A DNA stretch of 64,000 nucleotides, from assembly GCF_013386825.1 (NCBI RefSeq), contig NZ_JACARC010000027.1:124001-188000 (forward strand). Reading direction: 5' to 3'. A model generated the notes under the pieces. It ran no database searches. It was not told the origin of the DNA and was given only the letters and a program-made list of their open reading frames with translations. The DNA comes from Pseudomonas sp. IPO3778 (lineage in GTDB: Bacteria > Pseudomonadota > Gammaproteobacteria > Pseudomonadales > Pseudomonadaceae). Below are positions 36,223-46,180 of this stretch, one piece after another. Positions within the stretch are counted from its first letter, which is position 1; each line of letters starts with the position of its first letter. Both the position numbers and the translations under genes were made by a program.

Positions 36223-37561
36223 CTCGGTTACCGCTACGACGAACTGGGTAACCTCACCCAATTGGCGCTGCCTGACGGGCGCACGGTCAACTATCTTTGC
36301 TACGGCAGCGGCCACCTGCATCAAATCAACCTCGACGGCCACCTGATCAGCGACTTCGAGCGCGACGCCTTGCACCGCGAGACCTTGCGTGCCCAAGGCT
36401 CACTCACCAGCCGCTACGGCTACGACACCAAGGGTCGCAAGATATGGCAGGCGGCCATTCATCTGCCTCACGAGCAACTCAGCCAGCTTCAGGAAAAAGC
36501 CAACAGCCTGCTCGGCCACCCACAGCACCCGGCCACCGCCCTGCACCGCCGCTACCACTACAGCCCTGGCGGTGAAGTGCAGCGCATCAACGACAAACAG
36601 CGTGGGGTGACCAGCTTCACGTATGACGCCAGCGGCCAACTGCGCAGTCGTCAACCCGATCATCCGCAATTGCAGACCGAAGATTTTTCCTATGACCCGG
36701 CCGGCAACCTCAGTGGCAGTGGTCGCTGGCAGTTTGCAAGCTTGCCGGACAACCGCCTGGTGGCCTTCAAGGATTTGCGCTTCAGCTATGACACGTGAGG
36801 CAACCTGAGTGAGAAAAGCAGTGCGGCTGGGGGTATACAACGCTTTTACTACGACAGTGAAAATCGCCTGATCAGGGCCGAAACCTGGCAAGACACCACC
36901 CTGAGCAGCGAGGCCTGTTACGTCTACGATGCACTGGGCCGACGCATCGCCAAGCAGGTCACGCAGGACGGTCAGACTCAGGAGACTAAGTTCCCCTGGC
37001 AAGGCTTGCGGTTGCTTCAGGAACAGCAACCGCAATTGCATAGCCTGTACCTCTACGAACCGGGCAGCTACGCACCATTGGCCTGTGTCGACAACGATCC
37101 TGAACTGCCTGAACAGGAGGCAGAGCACTACTACTTTCACACCGACCAGATCGGCACGCCGCAGGAAATGACCAACGCGGAGGGGCAAATGGTGTGGCGC
37201 GCCTATTACAAGGCATGGGGTGGTCTGGAGGCATTGTCACCGAACCAGGTGGAGCAGAACCTGCGCTTTCAGGGGCAATACCACGACCGGGAAAGTGGGC
37301 TGTACTACAACACGTTCAGGTATTACGATCCGGCGGTGGGGAGGTTTACCACTCAGGACCCGATTGGGTTGATGGGTGGGGAGAATCTTTATCGGTATGC
37401 GCCGAATGCGCCAGGTTGGATTGATCCTATTGGCTGGTGCTCAGCCAAGCTTGGAAAGAACATGGGTGCCGCAAAAGGTGATGGTACGGGTAACCATCAC
37501 CTGATTTCCGAAGAAGTAATGAAAAATTTCAATGGGCAGGTTATTAGCACCACAGCCTGCA
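36223..37561 (+). pseudogene. Rhs-family polymorphic toxin remnant (truncated both ends, nonsense codon)
   Basis: From about 36223 the frame reads YD-repeat sequence (YRYDELGNLTQLALPDGRTVNY; SRYGYDTKGRKIWQAAIH) with no N-terminal part. A TGA at 36796-36798 stands where Trp is expected (SYDT-stop-GNLSEK, usual YDTWGNL). The same frame continues through the conserved core end RYYDPAVGRFTTQDPIGLMGGENLYRY. A variable tail then begins (SAKLGKNMGAAKGDGTGNHHLISEEVMKN), like an HNH/AHH-type nuclease, and is cut after about 35 residues at the rnhA junction. No function is expected. Confidence 0.88.
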
Positions 37562-38014
37562 TCAGCTCTGCTTGTAGCCGCGCACGTCATCCACACCACG
37601 ATTGGCCAGTTGGTCGGCCCGCTCGTTGCCCGGGTGGCCGATGTGCCCGCGCACCCACTTCCAGGTGATGTTGTGGCGGTTGCATTGCTCATCGAGCAAC
37701 TGCCACAGGTCAGCGTTTTTCACCGGTTCCTTGGCGGCGGTTTTCCAGCCGCGCTTTTTCCAGTTGACCATCCACTCGTTGATGCCCTTCATCACGTACT
37801 GGGAGTCGGTCACCAGCAACACGTCGCAACGACGCTTGAGCTCTTCAAGGCCACGGATTGCGCCCATCAGCTCCATACGGTTGTTGGTGGTGTTGGCTTC
37901 ACCGCCCCACAGTTCCTTCTCCACGCCTTTGCACACCAGCAAGGCGCCCCATCCGCCGGGGCCCGGGTTGCCCTTGCAGGCGCCATCGGTGAAGAGTTCT
38001 ACGCTATCGGTCAT
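37562..38014 (-). CDS. rnhA: Ribonuclease HI
   Basis: The 150-residue product from [11 protein letters not shown] has the catalytic acids D10 ([11 protein letters not shown]), E48 ([10 protein letters not shown]), D70 (VTDSQYV) and D133 ([12 protein letters not shown]), and H123 in RGHIGHPGN. It cleaves the RNA strand of RNA-DNA hybrids in the cytoplasm. Frame upstream to 38071 includes a 15-bp tandem duplication (PALMD twice) and is less likely coding. dnaQ, which normally follows rnhA in Pseudomonas, is missing; Rhs remnant DNA starts at the stop codon. Confidence 0.96.
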   Translation of the reverse strand: MTDSVELFTDGACKGNPGPGGWGALLVCKGVEKELWGGEANTTNNRMELMGAIRGLEELKRRCDVLLVTDSQYVMKGINEWMVNWKKRGWKTAAKEPVKNADLWQLLDEQCNRHNITWKWVRGHIGHPGNERADQLANRGVDDVRGYKQS

Positions 38015-38116
38015 TTCACTATCCATTAAAGCGGGATCCATCAAAGCGGGTTGCCGATAATCGACCGACAAAGGCCCGAGGTCGAGAGGCTCGACCTGAA
38101 ATCAAAAAAGTGTTTT

Positions 38117-38875
38117 TTACTGTTCGCTCTGCTTGCGATTGACCTTGGCCATCGGCATCGGCACCAGCTTGCCCATGGGTTCGCGACGCACCTGGCGCAC
38201 CGGGCGCAGGCCAACGACGATCTTGCGCGCGACCAACAAGTAGAAGCCACCGCCAGACAATTGCCAGGCACCGGCCCTGCGCTCCCAGCCGGCCAGCCGG
38301 CCCTGCCACTTGGCGGACGCAAGCGGCGGACGATAGCACCCGAAGCGGCGTTTCTCCAGCGCAAAGCCCAGCAGGTTCAACCAGTCGCCCACCCGCGAGG
38401 GCGAGATGCAGCGCGCCTGGCGCAACGCATCGTGGGCGAACACATGGCGTAAACCCCAGGTGCTCCAGGGGTTGATGCCGATGATCAGCAAATGGCCACC
38501 TGGGCGCACACTGCTCGCGGCTTCGCGCAGCAAACCGTGGGGCGACAGGCAGAAATCCAGGCCATGCTGCAACACCACCACGTCGGCGGCATGCTCGCTC
38601 AGCGGCCACGCCTGCTCCTCGCAGACAATCTCAACCCCCGGCAACGGCGCGCCCAGGCGCACATTGCGTTGCACCTGAGGCGCCGGCGGCGGGGTTTGTG
38701 CCGACGGGCCGTAATGCACCAGGTAACCACCAAAGAACCGGCCCAGCTCGTCTTCGAGCATGCGCCGCTCTTCATCCAGCAAAAATTGCCCGATAGGCCC
38801 GGACAGCCATTCACGGGCTGCGCTGATCAGGGCCAGCCACTCGGGATCGGCCTGGGCGAACGCTTTATCAGTCAT
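38117..38875 (-). CDS. Class I SAM-dependent methyltransferase, YafS-like
   Basis: From [13 protein letters not shown] (38875) the product has about 252 residues; an upstream start adds four. The Methyltransf_11-type core includes [35 protein letters not shown] and [20 protein letters not shown]. It lies between rnhA and gloB, divergent from gloB, the same order as E. coli yafS. The methyl acceptor is unknown. Confidence 0.88.
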   Translation of the reverse strand: MTDKAFAQADPEWLALISAAREWLSGPIGQFLLDEERRMLEDELGRFFGGYLVHYGPSAQTPPPAPQVQRNVRLGAPLPGVEIVCEEQAWPLSEHAADVVVLQHGLDFCLSPHGLLREAASSVRPGGHLLIIGINPWSTWGLRHVFAHDALRQARCISPSRVGDWLNLLGFALEKRRFGCYRPPLASAKWQGRLAGWERRAGAWQLSGGGFYLLVARKIVVGLRPVRQVRREPMGKLVPMPMAKVNRKQSEQ

Positions 38876-38940
38876 TGCATTCTCCAACTCGCCAAGACGT
38901 TCTAAGATGCACCAATGTGTTCAGCTTGGCGAATCAAAGA

Positions 38941-39708
38941 ATGATACAGATCAGTGCCCTGCCCGCCTTCACCGATAACTACATCTGGTTGTTACAGGAT
39001 CAGCCCAACAAACGCTGCGCCGTGGTCGACCCCGGTGATGCCGCGCCCGTGCTGGCCTGGCTCCAGCAGCACCCCGACTGGACCCTCAGCGACATTCTGG
39101 TGACTCACCATCACCATGATCATGTCGGCGGCGTCGAGCAACTTAAAAGTGTTTCAGGCGCCACCGTCTACGGTCCGGCAAATGAAAAGATCCCGGCGCG
39201 GGATGTTGCCCTCCAGGACAACGACCGCGTCACCGTCCTCGGGTGGGACTTCGACGTGTTCGCCGTACCCGGTCACACCCTCGGCCATATCGCCTTTTAC
39301 CACCCGGGCGTGCTGTTCTGCGGCGACACCCTGTTCGCCGCCGGTTGTGGCCGCCTGTTCGAAGGCACCCCGCAACAAATGCATACGTCCCTGCAGCGTC
39401 TCGCGGCACTGCCGGCCAACACCCTGGTGTACTGCACCCACGAATACACACAAAGCAACCTGAAATTCGCCCAGGCCGTGGAACCGCACAACGCGGATAT
39501 CGCCAAACGGGTGGAGAACGTGCGGCAACTGCGGGCTAACGGCGAGATCACGCTGCCTTCGACATTGGCCCTGGAAATACTCACTAACCCTTTTTTACGG
39601 ACATCTGAAACATCCGTTAAAGAAAAAGCGGACGAACGGAATGGCCGGGATAACCAGGCCGGGAGTGAGGTGTTTGCTAGCTTGAGGTCTTGGAAAGATA
39701 CGTTCTAA
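38941..39708 (+). CDS. gloB: Hydroxyacylglutathione hydrolase (glyoxalase II)
   Basis: The 255-residue protein starts [18 protein letters not shown] and carries the metallo-beta-lactamase motif [10 protein letters not shown] at residues 55-64, with further metal ligands in [21 protein letters not shown] and CTHEYTQSN. It hydrolyses S-D-lactoylglutathione to D-lactate and glutathione, the second step of methylglyoxal removal. Divergent from the YafS-like gene. Confidence 0.97.
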   Translation: MIQISALPAFTDNYIWLLQDQPNKRCAVVDPGDAAPVLAWLQQHPDWTLSDILVTHHHHDHVGGVEQLKSVSGATVYGPANEKIPARDVALQDNDRVTVLGWDFDVFAVPGHTLGHIAFYHPGVLFCGDTLFAAGCGRLFEGTPQQMHTSLQRLAALPANTLVYCTHEYTQSNLKFAQAVEPHNADIAKRVENVRQLRANGEITLPSTLALEILTNPFLRTSETSVKEKADERNGRDNQAGSEVFASLRSWKDTF

Positions 39709-39806
39709 GCGTGCGAAATTTGGTACGTAATTTCTGAATGGTTGACCGCAACCAAAGCGCTTTCTAGAATCGCCCGACATTTTTGCCCGGAACTTACTTC
39801 CAGCCA

Positions 39807-41219
39807 ATGTCGTCATCTATTCGTAAATCCAACCATTCAGACGCATTGACCCGCCTGGCTCAAGCCGTGGCGGTGGCTGTGTCCGCTACTCTGGCGGGCT
39901 GCCAATCGACCCATTTTGCCGCACAATCCACCGTGCAACCCAAGCCAAACCTTACCGCCAAGATCAAGCAAAAACCCCTTTGGCTCTCAGAGAAGCCAAG
40001 CCCGGAAGTGCCCCAGGATGTCTGGGAACGCATGCGCCGGGGCTTTCAATTGCAGGACGGGCTGGGCGTCAACCCGCGCATTGAACAGCAACGACTGTGG
40101 TTTGCCAGTAACCCTTCTTTTCTTGAGAACGCCGGCGAACGCGGCAGCCTCTACATTCATTACATCGTCGAACGCCTTGAAGAACGCAACATGCCCCTGG
40201 AGCTGGCGCTGTTGCCAGTGATTGAAAGCGCCTACAACCCGATGGCCTATTCCCGCAGCGATGCGGTCGGCCTGTGGCAGTTCGTTCCCGCCACCGGGCG
40301 CTACTTCAACCTGCGCCAGACCCGCGCCTACGACGGCCGCCGCGACATCACCGCCTCCACCACCGCCGCCCTGGACTACCTGACACGCCTGCATGACATG
40401 TTCAACGGCGACTGGCTGCTGGCCCTGGCAGCTTACAACGCAGGTGAAGGCACGGTCAGCCGGGCCATCGAGCGTAACGAGAAGCTCGGCTTGCCCACAG
40501 ACTACTGGAACCTGCCACTGCCCCAGGAAACCAAGGACTACGTGCCCAAGTTCCTGGCGCTGTCCCAGGTGGTGCTGACCCCCGAGGCCTACGGCGTCAA
40601 CCTCAGCCCGATTGCCAACACGCCTTACTTTGAAGTGGTCGAAGTCAACACGAGCATGGACCTGTCACGGGTCGCCGCGCTGGCCGAGATCGACGAAGAC
40701 GAACTGTTCCAGCTCAACCCGGCCCTGAAGCAGCGCACCACCCTGGACGGCCCGCAGCATTTGCTGGTGCCTACCTCCAAGGCGCAGTTGCTGGCCAGCA
40801 GCCTTTCGGCGATGAAGCCGGAAGAATTGCTGAGCATGCGCCCGAAAAAGCCGGTGTTCGACGACGTTGAGCACAAGGCCATTGCCGGTCGCACGCGCAA
40901 CTACAAGGTGCGCAGCGGCGACAACCTGACGCTGATCGCCAAGGCCAACAAAGTCGACGTACATGACCTGCAGCGCTGGAACAAGCTCAATGGGCAGGGG
41001 CTGAAAGTCGGCCAGACCCTGGTGATGCAGGACACCCGCAAGCTGGTGGCCAAGGCTGACAGTAAGAAGCCAGTGCAGTACAAGGTCAAGAAAGGCGACT
41101 CGCTGTACATCGTCGCCAAGCGCTTCAACGTCGAGATGCAACATCTCAAGCGCTGGAACCCGCGCACTGGCCAGGCGCTGAAGCCCGGGCAGATGCTGGT
41201 GGTTTCCGGGCCTAGATAA
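39807..41219 (+). CDS. mltD: Membrane-bound lytic murein transglycosylase D
   Basis: The start at 39807 gives 470 residues. A lipobox T-L-A-G-C32 marks it as a lipoprotein. The SLT domain has catalytic Glu140 in PVIESAYNPMAYSRSDAVGLWQF and the LAAYNAGEGTVSRAI motif. Two LysM domains end the protein (YKVRSGDNLTLIAKANKVDVHDL and YKVKKGDSLYIVAKRFNVEMQHL). It cleaves peptidoglycan glycan strands to 1,6-anhydro products. The gloB-mltD order is conserved in gamma-proteobacteria. Confidence 0.96.
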   Translation: MSSSIRKSNHSDALTRLAQAVAVAVSATLAGCQSTHFAAQSTVQPKPNLTAKIKQKPLWLSEKPSPEVPQDVWERMRRGFQLQDGLGVNPRIEQQRLWFASNPSFLENAGERGSLYIHYIVERLEERNMPLELALLPVIESAYNPMAYSRSDAVGLWQFVPATGRYFNLRQTRAYDGRRDITASTTAALDYLTRLHDMFNGDWLLALAAYNAGEGTVSRAIERNEKLGLPTDYWNLPLPQETKDYVPKFLALSQVVLTPEAYGVNLSPIANTPYFEVVEVNTSMDLSRVAALAEIDEDELFQLNPALKQRTTLDGPQHLLVPTSKAQLLASSLSAMKPEELLSMRPKKPVFDDVEHKAIAGRTRNYKVRSGDNLTLIAKANKVDVHDLQRWNKLNGQGLKVGQTLVMQDTRKLVAKADSKKPVQYKVKKGDSLYIVAKRFNVEMQHLKRWNPRTGQALKPGQMLVVSGPR

Positions 41220-41230
41220 CACCGCAAACC

Positions 41231-41332
41231 CTGTAGGAGCGAGCTTGCTCGCGAAAAACGCAAGGGCACCGCGTTAATTCAGAATGCCAGCGTTATCGTT
41301 GGCGTCCTTCGCGAGCAAGCGCGCTCCTACAG
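41231..41332. repeat. REPIN: inverted pair of GTAGGAGCGAGC-type REPs
   Basis: GTAGGAGCGAGCTTGCTCGC at 41233-41252 faces its near-complement at 41308-41330, with about 50 bp between. This is the Pseudomonas REP doublet. It lies between mltD and the Yej operon. Confidence 0.9.
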
Positions 41333-41439
41333 GTTTAATCGATCCTCAGTCCCTCCCACGGCACCGGCCTTTTTCCAATCGGAACAAGCTGTTACTGTAC
41401 GGCTCATAAAGCCCAAGCCGCCTGGATCGGATCTCTGAC

Positions 41440-43269
41440 TTGAAGCGTCCCCTCCTTCTACTAATAAGTCTGGCCTTGAGCTTTTCCGCGAACGCGACCA
41501 TCACCGAGAGCCACGGTTATGCGCAGTTCGGCACGCTCAAGTACCCGGCCAAATTCACCCACTTCGACTGGGTAAACCCCGCAGCGCCGAAAGGCGGTAC
41601 CTTGCGGGTCATGGCGTTTGGCACGTTCGACACCCTGAACCCCTACACATTCAAGGGCTCCAGCCCGGTCTCCACCGCCAACTTCCTGCAATACGGGGTC
41701 AACGAGCTCAACGAGCCGTTGATGGTCGGCACCGGCCAGTACGCCCCGTCCGGCGATGAACCGACGTCCAGCTACGGCCTGATTGCCCAATCGGTGGAAT
41801 ACAGCGAAGACCGCAGTTGGGTGGTGTTCAACCTGCGCCCCGAGGCGCGCTTCCACGATGGCAAACCGATTACCGCCTACGACGTGGCGTTTTCCTATCG
41901 CACGCTGCTGACCGAAGGCCACCCGCAGTACCGCACCAACCTGCAGGAAGTGGCCCGGGTCGACATTCTCAACCGCCATCGCATTCGTTTCGTGTTCAAG
42001 CGCGCGGGTAACCCGTTGCTGATCCTGCGCCTGGGCGAACTGCCGGTGTTGCCCCAGCATTACTGGAAAAACCGTGACTTCAAGGCCACCACCTTCGAGC
42101 CGCCGCTGGGAAGCGGCCCTTACCGCATCACAAAGGTCTCGCCGGGACGCCAACTGGTGTTCGAACGGGTCAAGGATTACTGGGGCAAGGACCTGGCGGT
42201 CAACCGTGGTTTCTATAACTACGACAAGGTCGAGGTGGAGTTTTACCGCGACAGCGACGTGGCTTTCGAGGCATTCAAGGCCGGCGAGTTCGATATCTAT
42301 ATCGAGCATCAGGCCAAGAACTGGGCCAATGGCTACAACTTCCCGGCGGTCAACCGTGGCGATGTGATCAAGGCGCAGATCGCCCACCAGATCCCGACCC
42401 AGAGCCAGGGCCTGTTCATGAACAGCCGGCGCCCGACCTTCAGCCAGGCCAAGGTCCGCGAAGCGTTGGGCTTGATGTTCGATTTCGAGTGGACCAACCG
42501 CACGCTGTTCAGCGGCGCCTATAAACGCACCCTCAGCTATTACCCCAACAGCGAGTTCTCTGCCACCGGCGTGCCTACCGGCCATGAATGGCTGATGCTC
42601 TCGCCCTATCGCGACCAGTTGCCGGCCAACCTGTTTACCCAGCCCTTCAGCCTGCCCCAGACCGACGGACGCGGTATCCCCCGGGAAACCCTGCGCCGCG
42701 CCCTCGCGCTGCTGGCCGATGCCGGCTGGAAGCTGTCCGGTCAGCGCCTGCTCAACAGTGACGGGCAGCCCCTGCGGCTGGAGATCCTGCTGGTCAATCC
42801 AAACCTGGAGCGCATCCTGCAACCCTATGTCGAGAATCTGACAAGCATCGGCGTTGACGCCCGCTTGCGCACCGTAGACCGCGCACAGTACAAACAACGC
42901 CTCGATCAGTTCGACTTCGACATGATTCTGATGACCCTTAACCAGACCCTCAGCCCCGGCCTTGAACAGTGGCAGTACTTCCATTCCAGCCAGGCGGGGA
43001 TCAAAGGCAGCAAGAATTACGCAGGCATCGCCAACCCGGTGGTCGACCATCTGCTGGAACAGCTGCTGGCGGCGCAAACCCGTGAAGAACAATTGGCCGC
43101 CGGCCGGGCGCTCGACCGCGTGCTGCTGTGGCAGCACTACAGTATTCCCAACTGGTACCTCAACTATCATCGCCTGGCGTACCGCAACCGGTTCGCCTTC
43201 GTTACCACGCCGCCCTACAGCCTGGGCCTGAGCGCATGGTGGCTGAAAGCTTCGGAGAAAGCCCAATGA
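41440..43269 (+). CDS. YejA-like peptide ABC transporter substrate-binding protein, copy 1
   Basis: The 609-residue product starts at TTG 41440 and begins with a signal peptide (MKRPLLLLISLALSFSANA-TI). The SBP_bac_5 body has the YejA-type opening GYAQFGTLKYPAKFTHFDWVNPAAPKGGTLRVMAFGTFDTLNPYTFKG and [33 protein letters not shown]. It overlaps copy 2 by 4 bp. The Yej system imports peptides and, in E. coli, microcin C. Confidence 0.93.
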   Translation: MKRPLLLLISLALSFSANATITESHGYAQFGTLKYPAKFTHFDWVNPAAPKGGTLRVMAFGTFDTLNPYTFKGSSPVSTANFLQYGVNELNEPLMVGTGQYAPSGDEPTSSYGLIAQSVEYSEDRSWVVFNLRPEARFHDGKPITAYDVAFSYRTLLTEGHPQYRTNLQEVARVDILNRHRIRFVFKRAGNPLLILRLGELPVLPQHYWKNRDFKATTFEPPLGSGPYRITKVSPGRQLVFERVKDYWGKDLAVNRGFYNYDKVEVEFYRDSDVAFEAFKAGEFDIYIEHQAKNWANGYNFPAVNRGDVIKAQIAHQIPTQSQGLFMNSRRPTFSQAKVREALGLMFDFEWTNRTLFSGAYKRTLSYYPNSEFSATGVPTGHEWLMLSPYRDQLPANLFTQPFSLPQTDGRGIPRETLRRALALLADAGWKLSGQRLLNSDGQPLRLEILLVNPNLERILQPYVENLTSIGVDARLRTVDRAQYKQRLDQFDFDMILMTLNQTLSPGLEQWQYFHSSQAGIKGSKNYAGIANPVVDHLLEQLLAAQTREEQLAAGRALDRVLLWQHYSIPNWYLNYHRLAYRNRFAFVTTPPYSLGLSAWWLKASEKAQ

Positions 43270-45104
43270 TACCTTTGCGTACTGCATTCCTTGGCGGCCT
43301 GCTGTTTTGCGCCACCGCCAGCGCGGCCCCGCAACATGCCCTGACCCTCTACAACGAACCGCCCAAGTACCCCGCCGACTTCAAGCATGTCGACTACGTC
43401 AACCCGGATGCACCCAAGGGCGGGACGTTCCGCGAGTCCAGCATGGGCGGCTTCGACAGCCTCAACCCGTTTATCAGCAAGGGCGTACCGGCCGACAACA
43501 TCGGCCTGATCTACGACACCCTTGCCCAGCAAAGCCTGGACGAACCCATCACCGAATACGGCCTGGTGGCCGGCAAGATCGAAAAGGCCCCGGACAACAG
43601 CTGGGTACGCTTCTACATCCGTCCCGAAGCGCGCTTCCACGACGGCCACCCGATCCGCGCCGAAGACGTGGTGTTCAGCTTCCAGACGCTGATGAAAGAC
43701 GGCTCCCCTATCTACAAAACCTACTACGCCGACGTCGATGAAGTGGTCGCCGAGGACCCGCTGCGGGTGCTGTTCAAGTTCAAGCGCACCAACAACCGCG
43801 AACTGCCGCTGATCCTCGGGCAACTGACGGTATTGCCCAAGCATTACTGGGAAACCCGCGATTTTTCCAAGGGCAACCTGGAGATTCCATTGGGCAGCGG
43901 CCCGTACAAGGTGGCCGAGGTCAAGGCCGGGCGTTCCATCCGCTATGAGCGGGTCAAGGATTACTGGGCCAAGGACCTGCCGATCAACAAGGGCTTCTAC
44001 AACTTCGATTACCGCGTCACCGATTACTACCGCGACAACACGGTGGCCCTCGAAGCACTCAAGGCCGGGCAGTTCGATTACTGGCTGGAAATCAGCGCGA
44101 AAAACTGGGCCAACGCCTACAACACCCCCGCCGTTGCCGAAGGCCGCCTGATCAAGGAAGAAATCCCCAACGGCAACCCCACCGGGATGCAGGGTTTCGT
44201 GTTCAACCTCCGTAAACCGATGTTCCAGGACGTACGGGTACGCAAGGCCATCAGCCTGCTGCTGGACTTCGAATGGAGCAACAAGCAACTGTTCAACGGC
44301 GCCTACACCCGCAGCCGCAGCTATTTTGAAAACTCCGAGATGGCCGCCACCGGCCTGCCCGGCCCGGACGAGCTGGCGATTCTTGAACCGCTGCGAGACA
44401 AAGTCCCGCCCCAGGTCTTTACCGAAGCCTTCGAGCCCTCGAAGACCGACGCCAGCGGCATGATCCGCACCCAGCAGCGCGAGGCCTACCAACTGCTGAA
44501 AGAGGCCGGCTGGAAGATCGTCGACGACAAGATGGTGGACACCACCGGTAAACCGGTGACCATCGAGTTCCTGCTGGCCCAGACCGAGTTCGAACGCATC
44601 CTGCTGCCGTTCAAGCGCAACCTCGCAGACTTGGGGATTGACCTGGTGATTCGCCGGGTGGATATCTCGCAGTACATCAACCGCATCCGCTCCCGGGATT
44701 TCGACATGGTGGTGGGCAGCTTCCCGCAATCCTCCTCGCCAGGTAACGAGCAACGTGAGTACTGGAAATCGTCCAGCGCCGACAAGCCCGGCAGCCGCAA
44801 CTACATCGGCCTGAAAGACCCGGCCATCGATCAACTGGTGGAAGAACTCATCGACTCCGACTCGCGCAAGAGCCTGGTGGCCCACGCCAAGGCCCTGGAC
44901 CGCGTGCTGCAGTTCGGCTACTACGTGATCCCCAACTGGCACATCAAGACCTTCCGCGTGGCGTACTGGGACCACCTCGGCCATCCAAAAGTATCACCGC
45001 GGTATGACGTCGGCACCGCCACCTGGTGGAGCAAACCCGACGCCAAGCCTGCGGTAACCGTGGACACCAACCAGACCGCCGATCCGGCGAGCGGGGGCGA
45101 CTGA
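43266..45104 (+). CDS. YejA-like peptide ABC transporter substrate-binding protein, copy 2
   Basis: The 612-residue product from ATG 43266 (ATGA overlap, GGAGA site) has signal peptide [20 protein letters not shown]. It is collinear with copy 1 throughout ([67 protein letters not shown]) but clearly diverged, so the duplication is old. Two binding proteins feeding one permease pair would widen the range of ligands. Confidence 0.94.
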   Translation: MIPLRTAFLGGLLFCATASAAPQHALTLYNEPPKYPADFKHVDYVNPDAPKGGTFRESSMGGFDSLNPFISKGVPADNIGLIYDTLAQQSLDEPITEYGLVAGKIEKAPDNSWVRFYIRPEARFHDGHPIRAEDVVFSFQTLMKDGSPIYKTYYADVDEVVAEDPLRVLFKFKRTNNRELPLILGQLTVLPKHYWETRDFSKGNLEIPLGSGPYKVAEVKAGRSIRYERVKDYWAKDLPINKGFYNFDYRVTDYYRDNTVALEALKAGQFDYWLEISAKNWANAYNTPAVAEGRLIKEEIPNGNPTGMQGFVFNLRKPMFQDVRVRKAISLLLDFEWSNKQLFNGAYTRSRSYFENSEMAATGLPGPDELAILEPLRDKVPPQVFTEAFEPSKTDASGMIRTQQREAYQLLKEAGWKIVDDKMVDTTGKPVTIEFLLAQTEFERILLPFKRNLADLGIDLVIRRVDISQYINRIRSRDFDMVVGSFPQSSSPGNEQREYWKSSSADKPGSRNYIGLKDPAIDQLVEELIDSDSRKSLVAHAKALDRVLQFGYYVIPNWHIKTFRVAYWDHLGHPKVSPRYDVGTATWWSKPDAKPAVTVDTNQTADPASGGD

Positions 45105-45105
45105 G

Positions 45106-46179
45106 ATGCTGGCCTATATTGTTCGCCGATTGCTGCTGATTATCCCGACCCTGTTCGGTATTTTGCTGATCAACTTTGTGATCATCCAGGCCGCCCCGGG
45201 TGGCCCGGTGGAGCAGATGATCGCCAAGCTCGAAGGCTTTGAAGGCGCCACCAGCCGTATCGCCGGCGGGGGTGCCGAAGTCTCGGTGGCCGGCTCCAGC
45301 TACCGCGGCGCCCAGGGCCTGGACCCGGCGCTGGTGAAGGAAATCGAAAAGATGTACGGCTTCGACAAATCGGCGCCGGAACGTTTGTGGATCATGGTCA
45401 AGAACTACGCCCGGCTGGACTTTGGCGACAGCTTCTTCCGTGACGCCAAGGTCATCGACCTGATCAAGGAAAAGATGCCGGTGTCCATCTCCCTCGGGCT
45501 GTGGAGCACGCTGATCATGTACCTGGTGTCGATCCCGCTGGGGATCGCCAAGGCCACGCGACACGGCAGCCATTTCGACGTATGGACCAGCTCGGCGATC
45601 ATCGTCGGCTACGCGATCCCGGCGTTCCTGTTTGCGATCCTGCTGATCGTGGTGTTCGCCGGCGGCAGTTATTTCGACTGGTTTCCGCTGCGGGGGCTCA
45701 CCTCCAACAACTTCGACGAGTTGAGCTGGGGCGGCAAGATCCTCGATTACTTCTGGCACCTGGCCCTGCCCGTCACCGCCCTGGTGATCGGCAACTTCGC
45801 CACCATGACCCTGCTCACCAAAAACAGCTTCCTCGACGAGATCAACAAGCAATACGTGGTCACCGCCAAGGCCAAGGGCCTGACCAACCACCGCGTGCTG
45901 TACGGCCATGTGTTTCGCAACGCGATGCTGCTGGTGATTGCCGGCTTTCCGTCGGCGTTTATCGGCATCTTCTTTACCGGCTCGTTGCTGGTGGAAGTGA
46001 TCTTCTCCCTCGACGGCCTGGGCCTGATGAGCTTTGAAGCGGCGATCAACCGCGACTACCCGGTGGTGTTCGGCACGCTGTTTATCTTCACCCTGCTGGG
46101 GCTGGTGGTGAAGCTGATCGGCGACCTCACCTACACCCTGGTCGATCCGCGCATCGACTTCGCCAGCCGGGAGCATTGA
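45106..46179 (+). CDS. yejB: Peptide/microcin C-type ABC transporter permease YejB
   Basis: The 357-residue permease starts [26 protein letters not shown] right after the copy 2 stop. The long loop between helices 1 and 2 ([24 protein letters not shown]...) is typical of YejB. The coupling loop lies near [33 protein letters not shown]. Confidence 0.94.
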   Translation: MLAYIVRRLLLIIPTLFGILLINFVIIQAAPGGPVEQMIAKLEGFEGATSRIAGGGAEVSVAGSSYRGAQGLDPALVKEIEKMYGFDKSAPERLWIMVKNYARLDFGDSFFRDAKVIDLIKEKMPVSISLGLWSTLIMYLVSIPLGIAKATRHGSHFDVWTSSAIIVGYAIPAFLFAILLIVVFAGGSYFDWFPLRGLTSNNFDELSWGGKILDYFWHLALPVTALVIGNFATMTLLTKNSFLDEINKQYVVTAKAKGLTNHRVLYGHVFRNAMLLVIAGFPSAFIGIFFTGSLLVEVIFSLDGLGLMSFEAAINRDYPVVFGTLFIFTLLGLVVKLIGDLTYTLVDPRIDFASREH

Positions 46180-46180
46180 G

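Noticed and set aside
41461-44984. Two long minus-strand frames (608 and 589 codons) opposite the YejA genes
   Set aside because: They are exact antisense shadows of two clear YejA-like genes in GC-rich DNA; no ribosome sites, no domains, and Val/Gly/His/Gln-rich composition typical of antisense frames.
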